A program made the translations under genes and the position numbers. The notes below the pieces were generated by a model, which saw only the letters and a list, made by a program, of their open reading frames with translations, was not told the origin of the DNA and searched no databases. Of a DNA stretch of 17,521 nt, positions 7,927-14,054 are shown in pieces. This stretch comes from Sphingomonadales bacterium UBA7473 (lineage in GTDB: Bacteria > Pseudomonadota > Alphaproteobacteria > Sphingomonadales > Sphingomonadaceae): contig DLOX01000279.1 in assembly GCA_002478575.1 (NCBI GenBank), positions 1 to 17,521 of the forward strand, written 5' to 3'. The first letter of the stretch is position 1, and each line of letters starts with the position of its first letter.

Positions 7927-7962
7927 TCCTGTTGCGTTGAGGGCGATTAGCGCATAGGCGGC

Positions 7963-7985
7963 GCTGCATCAAAACATCCTGCAGC
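7963..7985 (+). repeat. Small inverted repeat just before the argG ribosome site
   Basis: GCTGCA (7963-7968) is perfectly complementary to TGCAGC (7980-7985) with an 11-base loop. It ends directly against the AAAGGG ribosome site (7986-7991) of argG. It could modulate argG translation, or be chance. Confidence 0.3.
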
Positions 7986-7996
7986 AAAGGGCCATC

Positions 7997-9220
7997 ATGA
8001 CCGATCAGAGCATCAAACGCGTTGTTCTTGCCTATTCAGGCGGGCTGGATACCAGCGTCATCGTCAAATGGCTCCAGGTCAACTATAACTGTGAAGTTGT
8101 GACCTTTACGGCCGATCTTGGCCAAGGCGAAGAAATTGAGCCTGCCCGCGCTAAGGCTAGGCTTGCCGGCGTCAAGGAAGAGCATATCTTCATCGAAGAT
8201 GTCCGCGAGGAGTTCTGCCGCGATTATATCTTCCCAATGATGCGCGCCAATGCGCTCTATGAAGGGCTATATTTGCTTGGCACATCAATCGCCCGGCCGT
8301 TGATTGCGAAGAAGCAGATTGAGATTGCCGCCAAGGTGAATGCAGATGCGGTCAGCCATGGTGCCACTGGCAAAGGCAATGACCAAGTGCGCTTTGAGCT
8401 CGGCTATTATGCACTCAACCCTGACATCAAAATCATCGCCCCCTGGCGCGAATGGGATTTGACGAGCCGGACAGCACTGATCGACTTTGCCGAAAAGCAT
8501 CAAATCCCGGTGCCGAAAGATAAGCGCGGCGAAAGCCCCTTCTCAACCGATGCCAATCTGCTCCACACCTCATCCGAAGGCAAAGTGCTGGAAGACCCTT
8601 GGGAAGAAGTGCCGGACTATGTCTATAGCCGCACCGACCATCCCGAAGATGGCCCCAATGAGCCTGAGATCATCACCGTCGATTTCGAACGGGGTGACGC
8701 GGTCGCCGTGAATGGTGAAGGACTGTCTCCTGCAAACTTGCTTGCGAAACTCAATGAAATGGGAAAGCGGCATGGCATTGGACGGCTTGATCTCGTCGAA
8801 AACCGCTTCGTCGGGATGAAGTCGCGCGGCATGTATGAAACTCCGGGCGGCACGATCCTGCATTTGGCGCATCGCGGTATTGAACAAATCACGCTTGATC
8901 GCGGTGCAGCGCATCTCAAAGACAAGCTGATGCCCGAATATGCCGAGCTCATTTACAATGGCTTCTGGTTCTCTCCAGAGCGTGAAATGCTCCAGGCCGC
9001 CATTGATCATAGTCAGACCCATGTGTCCGGTACGGTCCGTCTGCGGCTATACAAAGGTGGGGTCCATGTGATTGGCCGCAAGTCGCCCAATTCGCTCTAT
9101 TCCGAACGGATGGTGACGTTCGAGGATGATGCTGGCGCTTATAATCAGCGGGATGCAGAAGGCTTTATTAAGCTTAACGCCTTACGCCTTCGTCTGCTAG
9201 GAAGGCGGGAGCGAGGCTAA
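7997..9220 (+). CDS. argG: Argininosuccinate synthase
   Basis: A 407-residue enzyme that joins citrulline and aspartate with ATP to form argininosuccinate, AMP and pyrophosphate, the penultimate step of arginine synthesis in the cytoplasm. The N-type ATP pyrophosphatase P-loop AYSGGLDTS is at residues 12-20. Other family stretches are GTSIARPLIAKKQIEIA, the SHGATGKGNDQVRFELGYY citrulline/aspartate site, and SPFSTDANLLHTSSEG. The C-terminal multimerisation tail ends LNALRLRLLGRRERG. Length is normal for the bacterial form. An AAAGGG ribosome site precedes the ATG by 5 bases. It lies 70 bases after ppa and 34 bases before the PAP2-like gene. No terminator is visible after it, so read-through into the membrane gene cluster is possible. 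Confidence 0.98.
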   Translation: MTDQSIKRVVLAYSGGLDTSVIVKWLQVNYNCEVVTFTADLGQGEEIEPARAKARLAGVKEEHIFIEDVREEFCRDYIFPMMRANALYEGLYLLGTSIARPLIAKKQIEIAAKVNADAVSHGATGKGNDQVRFELGYYALNPDIKIIAPWREWDLTSRTALIDFAEKHQIPVPKDKRGESPFSTDANLLHTSSEGKVLEDPWEEVPDYVYSRTDHPEDGPNEPEIITVDFERGDAVAVNGEGLSPANLLAKLNEMGKRHGIGRLDLVENRFVGMKSRGMYETPGGTILHLAHRGIEQITLDRGAAHLKDKLMPEYAELIYNGFWFSPEREMLQAAIDHSQTHVSGTVRLRLYKGGVHVIGRKSPNSLYSERMVTFEDDAGAYNQRDAEGFIKLNALRLRLLGRRERG

Positions 9221-9241
9221 TTTCTCCAGCGTCGCAACGGT

Positions 9242-9246
9242 GGGGA
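9242..9246 (+). promoter_or_regulatory. Ribosome binding site deciding the PAP2-like gene start
   Basis: GGGGA lies 8 bases before the ATG at 9255. It favours that codon over the in-frame GTG at 9240, which would lie upstream of this site. Confidence 0.6.
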
Positions 9247-9254
9247 ATCGCCAC

Positions 9255-10319
9255 ATGGTAACGGCCAATAGAGAAATTCGGGCAGTGCTGGTTAGCGCAA
9301 TGCTGCTTGTTGGATTTCTGATTTCCGTTTTGGCGTCAGGCAGGGTCGATTTGGGAGACTTTCTTGCCTTAGCAACCAATTTTTTCGAAGCGGCTTTCTT
9401 GCTTTGGTCCATCGTTGGGGCCGTGATGATCGTCGTCGCACTTTTCCTTCATTTGCGGAAAGGTGAAGCGGCACTGCCGCCGATCACGCTCCTAGCCAAC
9501 CTCTTAACGGAGCGGTGGCAGCGGGACTATTTCGTTTCGTTAATCTGGCCCCCAATTATGTTCGCCACTCTGATGGCGGGCTTTAATGCGTTCAAGCAAA
9601 TGATCTTGTCGCAATATGCGTTTCGCTTCGATCCTCTGTTTGCAGATATTGATCGGGCGCTTTTCCTCGGCCAAGATCCCTGGGTAGTCACTCATGCGGT
9701 CTTTGGTTCTCCGCTCGCGACAACAATTCTCGACCATTTTTATCATGGCTGGTATGCGCCAATGGCGCTTGGCGTCATTATTTGCGCTTGGCTTCCCGCG
9801 GACAGCTGGCGACTGCGCACGCAATATCTACTTTCCTACATTGGGATTTGGCTTGGATTAGGCAGCATCTTTGCATCGCTCACCCCATCGGCCGGACCGA
9901 TATATTATCCAGCACTTATTGGACCATATCCCAGTTTTAGTGAGATGATTGCCCAGTTGGAAAGCATCGATAAAATTTACGAACTGCGTGCACTTGATCT
10001 CCAGGCTTTGCTGCTTTCGACGCTCGGCAGCCATGAACTGACGCCGGGCGCGGGCATTTCTGCAATGCCTTCGGTGCACAATGCATTGGCCGTCCTTTTT
10101 GCGATTGCAGCCTTCCGAATCAATCGCTTCTTTGGGTGGGTGATGGCAATCTACGCCTTTGTCATTTGGATCGGATCGATCCATTTGGGATGGCACTATG
10201 CAATTGATGGCATAGTATCGCTGATCTTGACCATATGCCTTTGGAGAGCATGCGGCACCATGACAGATTGGTTGGAAACGTCGCCGAGTATCTATGACAC
10301 GTCAACCGCCAAGGCATAG
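9255..10319 (+). CDS. PAP2-superfamily membrane enzyme, Aur1-like (lipid phosphatase or phosphotransferase)
   Basis: A 354-residue polytopic membrane protein with two PAP2 motifs: AMPSVHNA (His275, motif C2) and SIHLGWHYAIDG (His314, Asp318, motif C3). These form the His-His-Asp site that makes a phospho-histidine and releases or transfers a lipid phosphate. The usual C1 motif (K-x6-RP) is not seen. Its absence, the long N-terminal membrane part, and the HxxxD pair 39 residues after the C2 histidine resemble the Aur1 / inositol phosphorylceramide synthase branch more than simple phosphatases. About six to eight membrane spans are likely, with the catalytic loops probably periplasmic. Its 3' end overlaps the next gene by 26 bases, so the two are coupled. 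The substrate is unknown. A sphingolipid or undecaprenyl carrier is plausible from context and is inference. Confidence 0.8.
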   Translation: MVTANREIRAVLVSAMLLVGFLISVLASGRVDLGDFLALATNFFEAAFLLWSIVGAVMIVVALFLHLRKGEAALPPITLLANLLTERWQRDYFVSLIWPPIMFATLMAGFNAFKQMILSQYAFRFDPLFADIDRALFLGQDPWVVTHAVFGSPLATTILDHFYHGWYAPMALGVIICAWLPADSWRLRTQYLLSYIGIWLGLGSIFASLTPSAGPIYYPALIGPYPSFSEMIAQLESIDKIYELRALDLQALLLSTLGSHELTPGAGISAMPSVHNALAVLFAIAAFRINRFFGWVMAIYAFVIWIGSIHLGWHYAIDGIVSLILTICLWRACGTMTDWLETSPSIYDTSTAKA

Positions 10320-11889
10320 TGACTTCCAGGCGCAGCGTGGACAAGATCAGCGTCAACGGCCCCTCTTCTGGTGGCAAAACAGCTGGTTCATCATTCTTGC
10401 GAGTTTGATCAGCAGCGTCCCGCTTCTCTATCCCGCCATTCCGCCGCTGGTAGACGTGCCGGGCCATATGGGCCGCTATGCTGTACAACTGGGGCTGGCA
10501 GGCCCCAATGCCTCCCTCTGGTATGATTTCAATTGGACCCTTATCGGCAACTTGGGCGTTGATCTTTTGGTCATGCTGTTTGCCCCGCTCTTCGGTTTAG
10601 AGCTGGGCACGAAGTTGATCGTGATGATGATCCCTGCTTTGCAGGTTTTGGGATTTCTGTTGGCTGCCCGCGAAGTCCATGGTCAGGTTCCTCCCACCGC
10701 TTATTTCGCTCTGCCGATTGCCTATAGCTTTCCCTTTCAATTTGGCTTCATCAACTTTGCGCTTTCAGCGGCCTTAGCCTTCCTGGCGCTTGCTCTTTGG
10801 GTGCGCTTGGGGCGGCAAGAGCGGCTTGCACTTCGTGCAGTCCTATTTGTTCCGATTTCGCTTTTGATCTGGCTGACCCACACTTTCGGCTTTGGGTTAT
10901 TGGGGCTGTTGGCTTTTGGGGCGGAGGTAGCGCGCCTTCAACGGACTGGCGCGCGCTGGTGGTCCTTACCCTTTTTGGCGGCAGTTCATTGCCTTGTCCT
11001 GATCACACCTTTCATACCCATGTTGGCGGGACGAAGCGACGCAGGCGGCGTTCAGGCAAGCGGTTGGTTCCAATGGCAATTGAAAGAAGCTTGGGTGCGG
11101 ATGATGCTGCGCGATCGCTGGGAGAATTTTGACAAATTCTCAGCCCTTGCTCTCGCATTTCCCTTCCTTTTGGCTTTTTGGTGGAAAGGCGTCCGCTGGT
11201 CCGGCGGTTTCTTGGTCTCCGCGCTGCTTTGTGGAGCCTTGTTTGTCCTTTTACCCAGAATCCTGTTCGGCTCAGCCTATGCGGATATGCGGCTTTTCCC
11301 TTTTGCCGTTGCAACGGCCATCCTGATGGTGGGTCCAGCCAACCGCATCCCCGGCTGGGTGGCGACCGGGGTTGCCGTGTTGGGGCTGAGCTTTTTTGCA
11401 GTCCGCACGACGGCGACGACCATCAGCTTTGGTCTTTATCATAAAGATCATCAGGCAACGCTTGCCATACTCGACGACCTTCCAAAGAATAGTCGTTTGA
11501 TATCATTCGTTTACAAGCCCTGCACGGTTGATTGGGCAAAGCATAGACGCGACCATCTGCCCGCCATGGCCCTTGTGCGAAGAGGCGCCTTCACAAATGA
11601 CCAATGGGATCTCGCTGGATCGCAGCTGATCCGTGTCAAATATCTGGAAGGCAGTCGATGGACCAACGATCCTTCCCAGCTTGTGACCGGTGGCCCCTGT
11701 CGCCGCGACTGGCGCACCATGGCGGCGGCTGTAGAGAATTTCCCGCGCGAGAAATTTGACTATCTTTGGATCATCGGCAAACCCAAGCGCATGATGATCG
11801 ATGAAAATGGGCTGCAAGTGATGCAGCAGGACGAAAAGGGTGTACTATACCGGATTGTTCAACCTATGCCGCAGGGCAAAGCCCGATGA
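10294..11889 (+). CDS. Polytopic membrane protein, putative GT-C-type glycosyltransferase
   Basis: A 531-residue integral membrane protein with around ten hydrophobic spans and a soluble C-terminal part from about residue 380. After the first span it has PPLVDVPGHMGRY (Asp54, His58). A short acidic first periplasmic loop of this kind is common in GT-C enzymes, which take sugars from polyprenyl-phosphate donors. No characterised family is recognised with certainty. The ATG at 10294 lies within the end of the PAP2-like gene (26-base overlap), and no other start precedes the first span. The stop overlaps the ATG of the GtrB-like gene (ATGA, 11886-11889). The N-terminal 24 residues are polar and rich in Arg and Gln, probably cytoplasmic. 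The C-terminal part (LAILDDLPKNSRLISFVY, then PCRRDW) may be a periplasmic acceptor or regulatory domain. GT-C function is inferred from topology and neighbours. Confidence 0.75.
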   Translation: MTRQPPRHSDFQAQRGQDQRQRPLFWWQNSWFIILASLISSVPLLYPAIPPLVDVPGHMGRYAVQLGLAGPNASLWYDFNWTLIGNLGVDLLVMLFAPLFGLELGTKLIVMMIPALQVLGFLLAAREVHGQVPPTAYFALPIAYSFPFQFGFINFALSAALAFLALALWVRLGRQERLALRAVLFVPISLLIWLTHTFGFGLLGLLAFGAEVARLQRTGARWWSLPFLAAVHCLVLITPFIPMLAGRSDAGGVQASGWFQWQLKEAWVRMMLRDRWENFDKFSALALAFPFLLAFWWKGVRWSGGFLVSALLCGALFVLLPRILFGSAYADMRLFPFAVATAILMVGPANRIPGWVATGVAVLGLSFFAVRTTATTISFGLYHKDHQATLAILDDLPKNSRLISFVYKPCTVDWAKHRRDHLPAMALVRRGAFTNDQWDLAGSQLIRVKYLEGSRWTNDPSQLVTGGPCRRDWRTMAAAVENFPREKFDYLWIIGKPKRMMIDENGLQVMQQDEKGVLYRIVQPMPQGKAR

Positions 11890-12908
11890 CGTCCAAAGCC
11901 CTTTCAATCGTCATCCCCTGCTACAATGAGGAAGAATGCGTTGATGAATTGCACCGTCGCGTCTCGGCGGTGGCCAAAGCCGCGGTGGGCGAAGATCATG
12001 AGATAATCCTCATCAATGACGGATCGCGCGATAGCACATGGATGAAAATGCAGGCATTGGCTGCACGAGACCCCCGGCTTGTCATCATCAATCTTTCCCG
12101 CAATCATGGCCACCAATTGGCTTTGACAGCAGGCCTAGATTTGTCTTGCGGGCGCGAAATCCTCATCCTCGATGCCGATCTGCAAGATCCGCCCGAGCTT
12201 TTGCCCCAAATGCGAGAGGCGATGCGCAATCTTGGGGCTGATGTTGTCTATGCCGTTCGCGGAAAGCGCGTCGGTGAAAGCTTCGCAAAACGCGCAACGG
12301 CGTCGCTTTTCTATCGTTTGCTGGCCAAACTAACCGATACGGACATCCCTTTGGACACTGGCGATTTCCGCCTGATGTCGCGTCGCGCACTCGACGCGCT
12401 GATGGCAATGCCCGAACAAGCCCGCTTTGTGCGCGGCATGGTCGCTTGGATTGGGTTTAAGCAAGTGCCTATCACCTATGACCGGGCTGAGCGGCTGGCC
12501 GGAGAGACTAAATATCCATTCGCCAAAATGTTCGGGCTGGCCTTCGATGCGATCACAGGATTCTCAACCGCGCCCTTGCGCTTTGCGAGCCATGCTGGCC
12601 TTGCGTTGGTTGGGCTGTCCGTGCTGATCTTGGCCTATATCCTGATCGGCTGGTTGCGCGGAACGACTGTTGAGGGCTGGACATCGCTGATGCTTGTCGT
12701 TGTTTTGTTGGGCGCGGCACAGATGTTCGTGCTTGGCATGATCGGCGAGTATCTCGGGCGGCTTTATTTGGAAGCGAAGAAGCGGCCGACTTACATTGTC
12801 GCCGACGTCATTGGACCCGTCGCAGGCTCACCCAAGCTTGGCCATCATGCCTCAACTACAACAACAAGCGATACGCCAATCGGAAGCGACATCCGCCCGA
12901 CCAAATGA
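11886..12908 (+). CDS. Polyprenyl-phosphate glycosyltransferase, GtrB/DPM1-like (GT2 family)
   Basis: A 340-residue inverting GT2 enzyme. The N-terminal GT-A domain starts SIVIPCYNEEE, with the nucleotide site INDGSRDST (residues 43-51), SRNHGHQLALTAG, and the metal motif DADLQDPPELL (Asp96, Asp98, Asp101). GDFRLMSRRALDAL follows. Two membrane spans lie in roughly residues 225-300, then IGEYLGRLYLEAKKRP, a hallmark of the GtrB / ArnC / dolichol-phosphate mannosyltransferase group. Such enzymes move a sugar from a nucleotide donor onto polyprenyl phosphate on the cytoplasmic face. The start overlaps the GT-C-like gene by 4 bases. The last 30 or so residues (Ser/Thr-rich) extend past the family core and are encoded where the gene overlaps the convergent methyltransferase gene (12845-12908). 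The sugar is not predictable from sequence. Confidence 0.92.
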   Translation: MTSKALSIVIPCYNEEECVDELHRRVSAVAKAAVGEDHEIILINDGSRDSTWMKMQALAARDPRLVIINLSRNHGHQLALTAGLDLSCGREILILDADLQDPPELLPQMREAMRNLGADVVYAVRGKRVGESFAKRATASLFYRLLAKLTDTDIPLDTGDFRLMSRRALDALMAMPEQARFVRGMVAWIGFKQVPITYDRAERLAGETKYPFAKMFGLAFDAITGFSTAPLRFASHAGLALVGLSVLILAYILIGWLRGTTVEGWTSLMLVVVLLGAAQMFVLGMIGEYLGRLYLEAKKRPTYIVADVIGPVAGSPKLGHHASTTTTSDTPIGSDIRPTK

Positions 12909-13570
12909 GCTTCCCAGCCGAAGACTCGTTCAAAGACGCTGTTGAGGGGCGCAGGCGGCAAAGCATCATCGCTGCCTTCCTTGCCTCGCACCTTATCCGC
13001 AAAGCGTGACACAACGGCCAAAGGAAAGAGCAAGCTGTTGATTGCGGTTCGGTAGCTGACCTTCAGCCCTGCCGCCTTGATCACTGCATCGAGTGTCTTA
13101 CGCGTATAACGACGATGATGATGGTTCGCGACATCATGCGCGCTCCAGAGCCAGGGATGGGCAGGCACCGCGATCAGCATTTTCCCGCCGGGCTTTAGGC
13201 GTTGCGCCATGTTGACCAGTGCCGCGCGATCATCGTCGACATGCTCCAGCACATCAAGAAGCGCAATCAGGTCATAGCTTTCATGTGGGACACCTGCCAG
13301 CGCAGGGAGGGGGGAGTGGCCGATCGCGCGGCCCAATCGCTTCTCAGCAACCGCCCTTGCTGCATCATCCACTTCAATGGCATCGACCGTCCCGAAGCCC
13401 GCAAGCATGGCCAGATTATGGCCCGTGCCGCAGCCAATCTCTAATATGTTGGCAAAGGGCGGCAGGGGAATACGACGGGTAATGATCGCTGCAAGCACAT
13501 TGCGCCGCGCCCGATACCACCAATGCTGGCTGTCTAGTTCGGCCATGCGATCATAGATGATGCGCTCCAT
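12845..13570 (-). CDS. Class I SAM-dependent methyltransferase
   Basis: A 241-residue methyltransferase starting at the ATG with its A at 13570. An upstream in-frame ATG at 13648 would put 26 residues in front that fall entirely within the GtrA coding sequence and lack family features. The S-adenosylmethionine motif I is ILEIGCGTGHN (residues 42-52), followed by the acidic motif II in VDAIEVDD and LLDVLEHVDDD (motif post I/IV). LKPGGKMLIAVPAHPWLWS is typical of methyltransferases found in polysaccharide and lipid-sugar clusters, as is the N-terminal HWWYRARR. The start overlaps the GtrA-like stop by one base (TGATG), so both are read from one message. Its 3' end overlaps the GtrB-like gene on the other strand by 64 bases. 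It could methylate a sugar or a lipid intermediate; the substrate is not known. Confidence 0.88.
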   Translation of the reverse strand: MERIIYDRMAELDSQHWWYRARRNVLAAIITRRIPLPPFANILEIGCGTGHNLAMLAGFGTVDAIEVDDAARAVAEKRLGRAIGHSPLPALAGVPHESYDLIALLDVLEHVDDDRAALVNMAQRLKPGGKMLIAVPAHPWLWSAHDVANHHHRRYTRKTLDAVIKAAGLKVSYRTAINSLLFPLAVVSRFADKVRGKEGSDDALPPAPLNSVFERVFGWEAHLVGRMSLPIGVSLVVVVEA

Positions 13571-13992
13571 CAGCCAAAGACCCATTTGCGATTGAGCGTG
13601 AAGGTCAGGATCGGCGTGACAAAAATGATGGGGATCACGGGCCACCATGTCGGTCCGTCCAGATAGTGGGTCAAGAGCCAGACGAAAAACTGATTAGACG
13701 CAAAGCCCAAAGTGTTGACGATGAAGAAGCGCGTGGTGCGCACCCCCATATTGTCTCGTTCGCCGTGGCCTTTGAAGCTGAAACGTGAATGGAGCAGATA
13801 GCCAACGCCGGTAAAAGTCAAATAGACCAAGGTCATCGAAATCAGCGGGTCAATGTCGAAAAACTCGGCCACGGCCCAATAGGCCGCGGCGACCATTATA
13901 GTCAGCAATCCGCCGGTCAGCCCAAAGCGGAAAATCTGCGCCAGCAAGGCCAGCCTTTCTTCCCCCAATTTCTTTGCCAACCCTTGTATCAC
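13570..13992 (-). CDS. GtrA-like membrane protein (putative polyprenyl-phosphate-sugar flippase)
   Basis: A 140-residue GtrA-family protein with four predicted membrane spans: after RFGLTGGLLTIMVAAAYW, then LVYLTFTGVGYLLHSRFSF, FFIVNTLGFASNQFFVWLL and the last one ending TLNRKWVFG, which is the family's characteristic C-terminus. Family members are thought to flip polyprenyl-phosphate-linked sugars across the inner membrane. The start is a GTG at 13992 with an AAGAGA-like ribosome site. It heads a two-gene operon with the methyltransferase. It diverges from the STT3-like gene, whose start is only 62 bases away, and converges with the GtrB-like gene. The usual gtrA-gtrB adjacency is therefore broken here, with the two on opposite strands. 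Confidence 0.9.
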   Translation of the reverse strand: MIQGLAKKLGEERLALLAQIFRFGLTGGLLTIMVAAAYWAVAEFFDIDPLISMTLVYLTFTGVGYLLHSRFSFKGHGERDNMGVRTTRFFIVNTLGFASNQFFVWLLTHYLDGPTWWPVIPIIFVTPILTFTLNRKWVFG

Positions 13993-14040
13993 GCGATCTC
14001 TTGCCCTTTCTGCCGCCTGCCCTAATGGCGAAGCGAGTGC

Positions 14041-14046
14041 AGGGGA
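14041..14046 (+). promoter_or_regulatory. Ribosome binding site deciding the STT3-like gene start
   Basis: AGGGGA lies 8 bases before the ATG at 14055. It supports that start over in-frame ATGs at 13974 (inside gtrA) and 14025, neither of which has a comparable site. Confidence 0.7.
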
Positions 14047-14054
14047 AGCTTTTG

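Noticed and set aside
13571..13648. N-terminally extended methyltransferase
   Set aside because: The 26 extra residues overlap the GtrA coding end, while a TGATG junction at 13570 gives the expected N-terminus.
13974..14054. Longer start for the STT3-like protein
   Set aside because: The first ATG lies inside gtrA and neither upstream ATG has a good ribosome site; AGGGGA fits the ATG at 14055.
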